Shown here piece by piece: positions 1 through 8,520 of a DNA stretch of 64,000 nt. The position numbers and the translations under genes are program-made. The notes below the pieces were generated by a model that was given only the letters and a program-made list of their open reading frames with translations, was not told the origin of the DNA and made no database searches. The stretch spans positions 1-64,000 of the forward strand of contig CAJNDS010000210.1 in NCBI GenBank assembly GCA_905221605.1, given 5' to 3'. Each line of letters starts with the position of its first letter. The first letter of the stretch is position 1. Source of the stretch: Symbiodinium natans (lineage: Eukaryota > Sar > Dinophyceae > Suessiales > Symbiodiniaceae).

Positions 1-22
1 GATCAGTGATGTTTTTGTCATG
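1..22 (+). repeat. Start of element B 5' LTR, cut by element A
   Basis: These 22 bases match the beginning of the B 3' LTR (17902-17923) with one difference. After base 22 the sequence changes to the terminal repeat of element A. This is the evidence that A sits inside the B LTR rather than beside it. Confidence 0.7.
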
Positions 23-26
23 ACGA

Positions 27-218
27 GAGTTTCGTGACTTGAGGGTAGTTTTGGAGGTCTTTTAAGCCGAGCTGTCAAGTTGGAGAGCTGTGATACGTTT
101 TCCACTTTGGCTCAAGTGACAAGCACTGGTGTAAGTGCTGCAAGCCAAAACAGAAGTGTTGTCCGAGTGTCTGAGCTTGCTTGCTTGGTTTGGACTTGTG
201 TGAGTTGGCTTGGTTGTA
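27..218 (+). repeat. Left terminal repeat of element A
   Basis: Matches 8200-8391 at 190 of 192 positions. It lacks the roughly 170 bases that precede the right copy after the polypurine tract, so it looks like a truncated LTR (R/U5 side). Confidence 0.85.
102..116 (+). promoter_or_regulatory. Spliced-leader-like motif in element A left repeat
   Basis: Reads CCACTTTGGCTCAAG. The last 11 bases (TTTGGCTCAAG) equal the 3' end of the dinoflagellate spliced leader, and the preceding bases differ from it at only one or two positions. Likely a relic of a trans-spliced transcript that was reverse transcribed; the same motif is at 8275-8289. Confidence 0.55.
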
Positions 219-313
219 ACCACCGCCTGTAGTGGACCCCGTTGCCGTTCAGGCAGCCCTGGGATCCCAGCTTTTGGTTCAGACAGTGCAGCAGCAGCAG
301 CAGCAGATATCAA

Positions 314-3300
314 ATGATGTCGCTGGTGCAGCAGCTGGTCCAGGACCGGACAAGTGCTGAGAAGAAAGGCAAGGGAGCTGGCAGCTTGAGTAGCATCAGT
401 GACAGCGTGGACCATGCCATGGAGGTTGATGATGGGAACGGCGCTCCTATCAGGAATCCTAAGGCAGACTCATATGTGCCGAAGTTGCCCATGTTGGATG
501 GTGGACGCATGAACAAGGGTCGGCGTGCCGAAATCGAAGCATGGGTTGAGTACCTTGAAGTGTTTTTGCCATGGATTGCCTTGTTTGATGATAGGATACC
601 GTCGGAAGTGCAGGCTTGTTTTGTGAAAGACAAGCCAATCTTGAACAAAGACTTGGCGAAAGGAGAGAGCATTAGGAGTACTAGAGTGTTCCTTTACCTT
701 CGGCAGTCCTTTGCGAACTTTTCCCGTGAGCTTGACATTTTGAAGCAAGTTGAGCGTGAACAGCTTGGTGTTCCGGCAGGCTATGAGGCGTTGAGGCGCT
801 TGCATCAAGATCTGTCGGTTTGCTCGAGGATAGAAGCCTCGACCTTGCGAGAAGAGATGTTGAGATACCAACCCCCTGCCTCTACGAAGGATCGTCCTTT
901 GGAAGTGTTTCGCAGCGTGCAGGTTGAGCTTGCAAAGTATGGTCGACTTGTTGCTGCGTTCCCAGACCTTGCGTTGAGTGAAGCGGATCAGAGCATGATT
1001 GTGTTGAAAGGTCTTGATGCAGATGTGAAGAGGTACATCTTGTTGCATGCGAAGATTGACTCCATGAGTGAGCTTGAGACTGCGATCAAGTTCTACGACG
1101 CAAATATCAAGATCCTTACCTTCGCCGATTCCGGGAGAGGTCGAGACCGCAGGAACAACAACGACATAGCGAATCGGCTGAACTTCAAGGGCGATGGAAA
1201 GGGGAAGGACAAAGGGAAGGAAAAGGGGAAAGATAAAGGAAAGGACAAAGGGAAGGACAAGGGAAAGGACAAAGGTCGCTCAGGAAAGGACAAGCATGAC
1301 AAGAAGGGAGAGAAAGGTGGAAAGGGGAACGCTACTCAAGACCCTGGGAAAGGGGGCAGTGGTAGCTCTGGTAGTGACCCAAAGCACGACAAGCGTGCCA
1401 ACGTGAAGTGCTACAACTGCAATGAATTGGGGCACTATTCAAACCGATGCCCTAAGAAAGCGGCCAAAGGTGTGGCGGCAGCAGCGACGCTTCTCGAACC
1501 GCAATTGGCGGCTTTGACCTTGGAGGGCCCGCGCGTGTTTGCAGCGGCAGTTGGTTGCGAGTTCTTTGATATCGCTCAGGGAGATTCCGACAATGAGTCG
1601 AGCTTGAGCGATGGTGAGTGGGAAGCCTTTGGAAGGTCGTGGTTGTTGGAGAGTTCAGAGGCCACAGTTGAGCTTGGAACCTCGCAGCTTGGAAGCCTAG
1701 GGACCCCCGTTGAGCTCGAAGAGGCCACAGTTGAGCTTGGAACCTCGCAGCTTGGAAGCCTAGGGACCCCCGTTGAGCTCGAGAAGGCCCCAGTTGAGCT
1801 TGGAACCTCGCAGCTTGGAAGCCTAGAGACCCCCGTTGAGCTCGAGAAGGCCGCAGTTGAGTTTGGAACATCGCAGCTTGGAAGCCTAGAGACCCCCGTT
1901 GAGCTTGAGAAGGCCCCAGTTGAGCTTGGAACGTCGCAGCTTGGAAGCCTAGAGACCCCCGTTGAGCTTGAGAAGGCCCCGTCGACGCTTGGTGAGCATG
2001 GATTGAGTGAATTTTATTTTCATGACATGAGCATGGCAGCCCCGCATGTGACACATGGTAGCAGCTCTGAAGCCATGGACTGGTGGTTGCTGGACTCCGG
2101 AGCGTCAACGCACCTGATCAGCGAGGAGACACTGCAGCATGTGCAAGTGCTGAGCCTGAGTGAGCATGTTGGTAGAGACTGTGTTCAGAAGAGTGCTGTG
2201 GTTCGCGTTTGCTTTGCCGTGGAGAGATCCAGTCCTATCGTCGTTGAGTTCGAAGCCCTGGTTGCACCTGTGCGATTTAATCTCCTGAGCCTAGGACGAC
2301 TCCTGAATAGGAACTGGACAGTCTCTTTTGGCCCCCATCTCCACGTGCAAGCTGGTGGTTTTAAATTTAAGGCTGTGTGGTCCAACAACTGTTGCTGGTT
2401 GCAAAGTCATGCGGTGGCACGGGCCTGTTTGGTGTCTCAAGAACAGAGCGCAGCGCAGCAGATTGCAGACCCCTCGTGTACGAGGCCTTCCGCAGCCCGA
2501 GAAGATGGCCTCCTCCAGCGAAAGCGAAGTGGAATGGCGCATGGAAGGGAAGGACAAAGGGAAGCTGGTCCGGAGAGTCGTTGCGACTCAAGCGGCCTCA
2601 ATCTCGGTGGGAGAAGAGGACTTCGAGGAGAGCACCCGGTTGGCCACAGCTACGTCCACGGAGACAGAGGGCGCAATCCTCTTGGTGCCCGCGGATGCCG
2701 AGTCCCAGGTGGTGTTGAAGCCGGGCGAGATCGAGACCCCGGGACCCGCCAAAGTTCCTCAGCAGAAGCCCATGCCAAAGAAGCCGAAAGTGAAGAAGAT
2801 GCCCCAGAAGCCCCTCGTGAAGAGAATGCCAAAGGCAGCGAGCTCTTCGTCGACAAAGAGGACCCCCGTGAAGCTGGTGCCTCGTTCCGATCGCCAGCAG
2901 CCGTGGTTGACGTTGTGGAGTGCAAGTTCAAGGGCAGTGAAGAAGCAGAAGCTCAAGGAGAGCCGCATGACGTCAGCTGCAAGGTCCGATTTGAACCGCT
3001 TTCGAAAGGAGAAGAAGGGCCCAGAGAGGCGAACGCTGGAGGAGCACCTCAAGGAGCATTTTTTGCAGTGCCTGGACCGCAAGGCCCCCTACACTGTGAC
3101 GACCATCTCCGAGATCATCAAGGAGAAAGCAAAGCCCCCGAGCCCACCGAGGAAGGAAGCCGACTCCCCGGGGTACCCGGAGAGGTTGCCTACCCCTCCG
3201 CGGGTTCCGCCACGTCGACGCTTGCCCACGCCGCCGAGGAATCCGACATCGCCATTGGCCAGCGCATCACGGGCACCAGCTACGCCGCCAAAGACATCGC

Positions 3301-6300
3301 CATTGCCACCACCACCGACCAATCCCGGAACGCCTACTTCGAGTGGATGGAGTGTGGTGACGGACCGAAAGCGCTGAGTTCAGTCAGCCAGAAAGGATCT
3401 TCCCAGGCGGTGGCGAGCAGCAAAAGTCTTGATGTGCTTGATGGTTGTGCTTGCGCTTGTGATGTTGGCATGAGTGGCATGGTTGGCATGAGTGGCATGG
3501 TTGGCATGAGTGGCATGGTTGAGCATGTGTGTGTTGGTGAGCTTGATCAGGAGAAAGCACCGGCCCCAGACGGCGACCAGGCGTGGTTGCTGCGTGGTGA
3601 TCAGGAGTTGCTTCACCAGGAGTTGTGGGGAAAGGTTCACCGTGAGCATGTGTTGCGAAGTCATGTTCCTTTTAATTCCAGCTGTGAGCATTGCGTGCGT
3701 GGTAGAGGTCTTGAACCAGCTAGAAAAATCGAGAGGGATTCCGGAGAGGGAGCCCAAAAGGAGGTTCAGATCGACAAGTTCTTCTACAAGGGGATTTGGT
3801 TCCTGGTGTTGGTGCTTGTTGGTTGCTTTGCCATCGGAACAGTGATGTACCGTGAAGTTTCAGGACCGCGTGGAGCAGCAGCGCGTGAGGTGATGCTTGG
3901 AGAGATGTCGGCGTGGGGACGTAGTGTTGGCTTGGTTGGAGTTGAAGCGCGTGACTTGTCGGTTTGCGTGAAGTCGGATCTTGAGGGGGTAGTGAAGAAC
4001 CTTGCTCAGGGTTTTGCTGATACCATGACCGTTGGTGCGGTTGAGGTGTCTGATGTTCCGGTTGGTCGGCACGCCCCGGTCGCAGAGAGGGCCATCCGAA
4101 CACTGAAGGAAAACGCGAACACGTTGTGCGCCGGATTGGAGCAAGTTGGCCTAGAGCCATGTGGCAGAGGAGTCAGCTTCCTTCTCTCTCACTGTGCTCA
4201 GGCACACAACCGCTACCAAATCCAGCCTGGATCGGCAATGACTCCTGAACAACGCAGTTTAAGAACTATGAGGCAGCCTCGGGCGATATACGTCTGGGGA
4301 GCGTCTATCTTGGCCACACCTCCGCCGAGTCTACGACAATTCATCACGGGCAGGTATGGACAGGCTGCCTACTTAGGCCCTGAAGTCGCGGGTGGCAGTC
4401 ATCTGGTGCAGTTCCGACTGAAGGATGGTTCGTTGAAGATTGCCCGGTCAGCCCGAATCAGGATGTTGGTGCCCATGACCTTTGAGTTGTCAGCCTTGCG
4501 TGGTATTTGCCGTATGTTGCCCGAGCGTGCTGGTGACGTTGTGCGTGGCTTGCCAGCGGTTGATCAAGGGAACATGCGGGATCTTCCAATCCCAAACACC
4601 GAGACTCGCGGACCGCCAGCATCATGGGTCGAGGAAAATGGCAGGACCCCGAGGTGTCGAGCGTGTCGATTGAGGGGTGTTCCGGCGGACAAGGCGTGGC
4701 ACACTCAGAAGTGTCGTGACAGATACGCTGCGTACGTGAAGAGCTCTTTTGATCCGAATCAGTTTGTGCTTGATGATGCCCAGCATGAGTTGGAGATCGA
4801 AGGAGTTGAGCTTGATCTTGGTTCGCGTGCTTTTGGTGAGCTTGACGTCGGGTTGGAGTTGCCTGATGATGTGCAGGATTATGAACCGACTGAAGATGAG
4901 GGAGAGCGGGGTCTCGGTGATTCCTTCCTGCCTGAAGGGGTGCTTGAGGGTGAACTTCGTCCCGGAGACTCTGTTGGAGTTGAACCTGCAGCTTCAGAAG
5001 AGGCTGACTTCATGGAAGTTGAGCCAGAAAGCCTGGATCGGGTGCCAGAGCCAGAGTCTGATGCCATGGTCAACAACGTCTTGTTCCGTGAGTCGTTGGG
5101 TTTCGCCGCTGTTGCAAATCCCAGTACCGGAGGACGGACAGTGAAGCTTGGTGGTGAGACTCTTGTGGTTGAAATGCCCTCGTCTTCCAAGGATGATGTC
5201 ACCGGACATGCATTGGACCTTGGTCTGACATACGAAGGCATGTTGCGTGAGTTGAGTGCGCTTGAGTCCCTTGCAGTCGGTGATGTGATTTGGCATGTGG
5301 ATCCGAAACAGAAAGTGATATCCACAAGATGGGTGTCAAATGCAAAGCTGGAGCGGGTTGACGGTAAAGAAAGACCACTGGTCCGTTGTCGGGTTGTTGC
5401 GCGTGATTTCGCCCAGGGAGCAACGGCTGCTCAGCTTGGCATTTCTGCGGCGACCAGCTCAGCCGAGGCATTGAGGACCTTCCTCTTTTATGCCGGCTCG
5501 AAGAGGCAGAACGTCGTAGGCCTCGACGTCAGTACGGCGTTCTTGTTCGCAGAGTTAGAAGAAGAAGACGGCACGGTGGTAGTGCGGCTTCCTGCTGGAG
5601 TTACCGGTCCCAATGGACGCCCTGGGTTCATGCGACTTCGCAAGGCTCTTTATGGGTTGAGAGCCGCGGCCCAGACCTGGGCTCGTCATCTCGCAAAGCT
5701 CCTCAAGCGCCTCTGCGACCTCACTCCATGCGAGACAGAGCCATGCCTCTTCTCCGGTGTGGTTCTCGGTGGACAGAGGGTGGCAGTGTTGTGCTACGTA
5801 GACGATCTCCTCATCAGCGGCGACAGCGACGAGGCCATCTACTACGTGGTGGAGAAGCTTAAGAGCGCGGTAAAGATCAAGGTGACCGCTGACTTGGATC
5901 GTGATCAGCAAATCACGTTTCTTGGTCGTCAAATCACCAGGAAGAAGGGCGAGGACTCTTTGGTGATTGGCATGGCAGGCGAGTACTACCAGGAGATCTA
6001 TGAGGGTTTTGGACTTGGGAAAAGTCCGAAGTCTTGCCCGACGCCGCCGAATCTTCGAGAACTTTATGACAGAGAAGAAGAAGTCTTGGAGCGGGAGTTG
6101 AGCTCGGAAGCTGCTGCTCGATATCGCTCTACGCTGGGACGCCTTTCATGGTTGGCCATGACGCGCGTGGATCTAGCATATTATGTTTCCATGCTAGCTC
6201 GAGGCCAGGCCAGTCCACGTGAGAAGCATGAACGTGCGATGCGGATGGTATTACGGTATCTTCGGCATGTTCAGGACTTTCGACAAATCGTCCATCCAGT

Positions 6301-7546
6301 TGATGAACGGAGCCTTCGGTTGGATTGCTACGTGGATGCGTCATGGGGCAGTGAGAGGAGCGTTGATCGCAAGAGTGTGAGCGGTGGTTGCATCATGCTT
6401 GGTGGTTTCTGCTTGAAAGCGTGGTCACGGCTTCAACAAGCTGTCGCTCTCAGCTCAGCAGAGTCGGAGTTGTACGGATTGGTTGAGGGAGCAAAGGAAT
6501 CACTTTCAATCCGAAGGGCAATTTCCCACGTGTTTGGATGGGATGAGTTGTGCGCACCGCACCTCTTTTGCGACTCCGAGGCCGCCATTGCCATCAGCAG
6601 GGCTGACGGCTTGAGGCGTGTCAGACATATAGATCTGAGAGCATGCTTTATACAAGATCAGCTCCGACAGCGACTTCTCTTCATCTTCGGAGTGCGAGGA
6701 GCCTCCAACGTCGCTGACCTCTTCACAAAATCGTTAGATGCCCGGACTACGTTGAAACACATGTTGAGCCTTGGTTTGTCCGAAGTCACTGTTGCAGCTT
6801 GTGTTGGTGAGTTGGCGTGTTTCGTTGGCTTGCTTGGCGCTGCTGTGGCTGGCAAGGATCATGTATCTCTTGCAGATCGGTATCGTTTGATGGAGTTTGC
6901 CAAGTGGTTGGTGGTTGAGTTCTGTGCGCCTCCTATGTCGAGCATGTTGGCTGCGTCGCGAGCGTGCTCCTGGGTTGGTGTGTTGACTGTCAGTGAGGCA
7001 GATGACGGCGGAGATCCGGCCACTACAGCGCAGCTTCAACAGATCTGCACTCTCCACATCCGCAGGGGGGGTTTCGTCTACTTGTGGGCTAGTACTCCGT
7101 GCACCGGTGGTTGTCTGTACCAGCATCTACATGCACGTGATCCAGCCTACAGACGCGGTCGGTTGGCACGGCACTGGTCGCTACACAGGAAGCTGTGGAA
7201 GGCTTTTATGTCGCTGTGTGACTACGTCCATGCTTGGTCGATCGAGTGGCCCCGAGCCTGTGCTTACTGGTCATGGAACCAGACTATCCGTTTTCTGCAG
7301 TCGCGACCGTACATGTTGCACGATGTGTTGGTTGACGGTTGCTCGCTTGGCATGCGTGGTCGAGATGGCGAGTTGATCTACAAACGTTGGCGTGTCATCA
7401 CGACGATGGAGTCGGTTGCTCGCGGCTTGTCGGTCTTTCGGTGCCCAGGTGATGGTCATCCACATTCCGCCAACTTCGATCTCAAGAATACCCAACACTA
7501 CCCGGCGAAGTTGACGAACGCTTTCTTGCACGCGTTAAACGCATGA
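314..7546 (+). CDS. Element A Gag-Pol polyprotein (copia order)
   Basis: One open frame of 2410 codons from the first ATG; the frame is open from 233, so the true start could be elsewhere if the leader is deleted. In order: a helical Gag-like region (about residues 60-280); a Lys/Gly/Asp-rich basic repeat; a CX2CX4HX4C zinc knuckle (residues 366-379); five copies of a 21-residue repeat (about 450-554); an aspartic protease motif DSGAS (594); a long linker; an integrase His/Cys finger (near nt 3637-3698) with catalytic D1154, D1222 and E1258 (35 residues between the last two); reverse transcriptase with YVDD (1828-1831); RNase H with YVDAS (D2008), SSAESEL, CDSE and ADLFTK. About 260 further residues follow RNase H, with a PCTGG motif (near nt 7096) and many Trp/Cys/His, which standard copia proteins lack. 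No frameshift or stop is present. The linker at nt 2505-3377 has odd composition in this frame because another frame appears to be the original coding one. Confidence 0.85.
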   Translation: MMSLVQQLVQDRTSAEKKGKGAGSLSSISDSVDHAMEVDDGNGAPIRNPKADSYVPKLPMLDGGRMNKGRRAEIEAWVEYLEVFLPWIALFDDRIPSEVQACFVKDKPILNKDLAKGESIRSTRVFLYLRQSFANFSRELDILKQVEREQLGVPAGYEALRRLHQDLSVCSRIEASTLREEMLRYQPPASTKDRPLEVFRSVQVELAKYGRLVAAFPDLALSEADQSMIVLKGLDADVKRYILLHAKIDSMSELETAIKFYDANIKILTFADSGRGRDRRNNNDIANRLNFKGDGKGKDKGKEKGKDKGKDKGKDKGKDKGRSGKDKHDKKGEKGGKGNATQDPGKGGSGSSGSDPKHDKRANVKCYNCNELGHYSNRCPKKAAKGVAAAATLLEPQLAALTLEGPRVFAAAVGCEFFDIAQGDSDNESSLSDGEWEAFGRSWLLESSEATVELGTSQLGSLGTPVELEEATVELGTSQLGSLGTPVELEKAPVELGTSQLGSLETPVELEKAAVEFGTSQLGSLETPVELEKAPVELGTSQLGSLETPVELEKAPSTLGEHGLSEFYFHDMSMAAPHVTHGSSSEAMDWWLLDSGASTHLISEETLQHVQVLSLSEHVGRDCVQKSAVVRVCFAVERSSPIVVEFEALVAPVRFNLLSLGRLLNRNWTVSFGPHLHVQAGGFKFKAVWSNNCCWLQSHAVARACLVSQEQSAAQQIADPSCTRPSAAREDGLLQRKRSGMAHGREGQREAGPESRCDSSGLNLGGRRGLRGEHPVGHSYVHGDRGRNPLGARGCRVPGGVEAGRDRDPGTRQSSSAEAHAKEAESEEDAPEAPREENAKGSELFVDKEDPREAGASFRSPAAVVDVVECKFKGSEEAEAQGEPHDVSCKVRFEPLSKGEEGPREANAGGAPQGAFFAVPGPQGPLHCDDHLRDHQGESKAPEPTEEGSRLPGVPGEVAYPSAGSATSTLAHAAEESDIAIGQRITGTSYAAKDIAIATTTDQSRNAYFEWMECGDGPKALSSVSQKGSSQAVASSKSLDVLDGCACACDVGMSGMVGMSGMVGMSGMVEHVCVGELDQEKAPAPDGDQAWLLRGDQELLHQELWGKVHREHVLRSHVPFNSSCEHCVRGRGLEPARKIERDSGEGAQKEVQIDKFFYKGIWFLVLVLVGCFAIGTVMYREVSGPRGAAAREVMLGEMSAWGRSVGLVGVEARDLSVCVKSDLEGVVKNLAQGFADTMTVGAVEVSDVPVGRHAPVAERAIRTLKENANTLCAGLEQVGLEPCGRGVSFLLSHCAQAHNRYQIQPGSAMTPEQRSLRTMRQPRAIYVWGASILATPPPSLRQFITGRYGQAAYLGPEVAGGSHLVQFRLKDGSLKIARSARIRMLVPMTFELSALRGICRMLPERAGDVVRGLPAVDQGNMRDLPIPNTETRGPPASWVEENGRTPRCRACRLRGVPADKAWHTQKCRDRYAAYVKSSFDPNQFVLDDAQHELEIEGVELDLGSRAFGELDVGLELPDDVQDYEPTEDEGERGLGDSFLPEGVLEGELRPGDSVGVEPAASEEADFMEVEPESLDRVPEPESDAMVNNVLFRESLGFAAVANPSTGGRTVKLGGETLVVEMPSSSKDDVTGHALDLGLTYEGMLRELSALESLAVGDVIWHVDPKQKVISTRWVSNAKLERVDGKERPLVRCRVVARDFAQGATAAQLGISAATSSAEALRTFLFYAGSKRQNVVGLDVSTAFLFAELEEEDGTVVVRLPAGVTGPNGRPGFMRLRKALYGLRAAAQTWARHLAKLLKRLCDLTPCETEPCLFSGVVLGGQRVAVLCYVDDLLISGDSDEAIYYVVEKLKSAVKIKVTADLDRDQQITFLGRQITRKKGEDSLVIGMAGEYYQEIYEGFGLGKSPKSCPTPPNLRELYDREEEVLERELSSEAAARYRSTLGRLSWLAMTRVDLAYYVSMLARGQASPREKHERAMRMVLRYLRHVQDFRQIVHPVDERSLRLDCYVDASWGSERSVDRKSVSGGCIMLGGFCLKAWSRLQQAVALSSAESELYGLVEGAKESLSIRRAISHVFGWDELCAPHLFCDSEAAIAISRADGLRRVRHIDLRACFIQDQLRQRLLFIFGVRGASNVADLFTKSLDARTTLKHMLSLGLSEVTVAACVGELACFVGLLGAAVAGKDHVSLADRYRLMEFAKWLVVEFCAPPMSSMLAASRACSWVGVLTVSEADDGGDPATTAQLQQICTLHIRRGGFVYLWASTPCTGGCLYQHLHARDPAYRRGRLARHWSLHRKLWKAFMSLCDYVHAWSIEWPRACAYWSWNQTIRFLQSRPYMLHDVLVDGCSLGMRGRDGELIYKRWRVITTMESVARGLSVFRCPGDGHPHSANFDLKNTQHYPAKLTNAFLHALNA
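1661..1975 (+). repeat. Five 63-bp in-frame tandem repeats in element A Gag
   Basis: Five consecutive units encode a 21-residue repeat of the type VELGTSQLGSL(G/E)TPVELE with few changes. They lie between the zinc knuckle and the protease, giving a Leu/Gly/Glu/Thr-rich spacer. The near-identity implies recent slippage or unequal exchange. Confidence 0.9.
2505..3377 (+). CDS. Overlapping out-of-frame ORF in element A protease-integrase linker
   Basis: A 290-codon ORF from ATG 2505 to TGA 3377, in a different frame from the polyprotein that spans it. Its product looks more like a real protein than the polyprotein frame does over the same bases: an acidic Ser/Glu start (MASSSESEVEW), a Lys/Pro/Met-rich basic stretch, a Lys/Arg/Glu helix-like middle, and a Pro-rich tail with repeated PTPPR motifs. 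The polyprotein frame here is a Gly/Arg/Glu mixture typical of a shadow frame. Possible readings are a captured host or element segment whose frame shifted while the outer ORF stayed open, or genuine overprinting. No known family was recognised. Expression as a separate protein is unproven. Confidence 0.4.
   Translation: MASSSESEVEWRMEGKDKGKLVRRVVATQAASISVGEEDFEESTRLATATSTETEGAILLVPADAESQVVLKPGEIETPGPAKVPQQKPMPKKPKVKKMPQKPLVKRMPKAASSSSTKRTPVKLVPRSDRQQPWLTLWSASSRAVKKQKLKESRMTSAARSDLNRFRKEKKGPERRTLEEHLKEHFLQCLDRKAPYTVTTISEIIKEKAKPPSPPRKEADSPGYPERLPTPPRVPPRRRLPTPPRNPTSPLASASRAPATPPKTSPLPPPPTNPGTPTSSGWSVVTDRKR
3467..3520 (+). repeat. Three 18-bp repeats (GMSGMV) in element A
   Basis: Three perfect 18-base units encode GMSGMV three times in the polyprotein, just after the out-of-frame ORF ends and before the integrase finger. 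Confidence 0.9.
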
Positions 7547-7622
7547 CACCGCGAGATTTGCTCAAAGTTTTTCCCTCTTTTTACTTTGCCTTCGGTACGG
7601 TGTATAGAGCATAGGACGTGCC

Positions 7623-8060
7623 ATGGCTGATATGGTTGAGGTTGAAAACGCTGTGAGGCGCACTTGGGTTCGAGAGCTCTGGATGCAATGGGTTCCTCAG
7701 CAGCAGGTGGAAGTCAGTTTGATCGCCTTCCTTGCGATGTTTTCCTTGGCGATGCTTGGCAGCTTCCTCGCTGGAATCTTTGTGCAGCAATACCGACAGC
7801 GTCACAGCCATATTCTATCTTTGAGTGAGCTTCTTACCTTTCTTCCGGTGGAACAAAGTCGGAGAGCAATTATCACTACGCGGCATGGATACGCCTTTCA
7901 TGTTCGCAGCGATTGCCCCGCCCTGCGCAATACCCACCCAGGCAATCTGCAGCGTCGAGTTGCTTGTGAGCTTTGTCTGCAATACTTGCGCGTGGACCAG
8001 CCGACACCCACCGTGTCGAGGGGGGGTGTAGAAGTTCGAGAACTGTGCGTCATCCTGTGA
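7623..8060 (+). CDS. Element A second ORF: small membrane/zinc-type protein
   Basis: A 145-residue ORF starting 77 bases after the polyprotein stop, unusual for Ty1/copia elements. Residues about 33-55 form one strong hydrophobic segment (AFLAMFSLAMLGSFLAGIF), a likely membrane span. The C-terminal half has a His-x4-Cys then Cys-x2-Cys arrangement (FHVRSDC...CELC), resembling a small zinc-binding fold. The final codons run through the polypurine tract into the predicted 3' LTR. Translation would need reinitiation or a separate trans-spliced mRNA. An envelope-like or membrane-targeting role is only a guess from position and topology. Confidence 0.5.
   Translation: MADMVEVENAVRRTWVRELWMQWVPQQQVEVSLIAFLAMFSLAMLGSFLAGIFVQQYRQRHSHILSLSELLTFLPVEQSRRAIITTRHGYAFHVRSDCPALRNTHPGNLQRRVACELCLQYLRVDQPTPTVSRGGVEVRELCVIL
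8018..8028 (+). other. Probable polypurine tract and 3' LTR start of element A
   Basis: A run of G with flanking purines followed by TG, just upstream of the right repeat. In LTR elements this primes plus-strand DNA and the LTR starts immediately after, so the 3' LTR probably begins near 8027. Confidence 0.45.
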
Positions 8061-8199
8061 GGGTGCGACACGGTGAGTTTTGCAGTTTGCAGTTTTGTGT
8101 GCATAGCTTGGAGTCTGCTCAGCTTTTGAAGTTTTCCCAGTAGCCTGAGTACGATTAGTGGTGCAGGAACGTTTTGCCTCGTAGGGAACCACTCTCGTC

Positions 8200-8391
8200 G
8201 AGTTTCGTGACTTGAGGGTAGTTTTGGAGGTCTTTTAAGCCGAGCTGTCAAGTTGGAGAGCTGTGATACGTTTTCCACTTTGGCTCAAGTGACGAGCACT
8301 GGTGTGAGTGCTGCAAGCCAAAACAGAAGTGTTGTCCGAGTGTCTGAGCTTGCTTGCTTGGTTTGGACTTGTGTGAGTTGGCTTGGTTGTA
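8200..8391 (+). repeat. Right terminal repeat of element A
   Basis: The 192-bp partner of 27-218 (two differences); probably the 3' half of a longer LTR starting near 8027. It carries the spliced-leader-like motif at 8275-8289. Confidence 0.85.
8275..8289 (+). promoter_or_regulatory. Spliced-leader-like motif, element A right repeat
   Basis: Second copy of CCACTTTGGCTCAAG, identical to 102-116. Confidence 0.55.
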
Positions 8392-8520
8392 TCCTTGGTG
8401 CCTTGCTTGGCATCTTGGGTTTTTAACGGGAGTGATTGGGAATCCGTGTGATCCCATCCTCGATGGTTTATGCCTCGTTGATTTCCAAGGAAATCATACG
8501 AGTGTGTTTGCCCAATACGC

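Larger units (their letters stand above)
23..8391 (+). mobile_element. Element A: Ty1/copia-like retrotransposon nested in the B 5' LTR
   Basis: A 192-bp direct repeat (27-218 and 8200-8391) flanks a copia-order polyprotein and a second ORF. The two repeat copies differ at only 2 positions, indicating recent insertion or conversion. A polypurine tract and TG at about 8018-8028 suggest that the true 3' LTR begins near 8027 and is about 365 bp long; the left copy then represents only its last 192 bp. The leader is missing: only about 95 bases separate the left repeat from the first Gag ATG, against about 500 in element B, and no TGGTA-type primer binding site is visible. A may be a 5'-deleted or rearranged copy. 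No clear target-site duplication was found. Confidence 0.8.
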
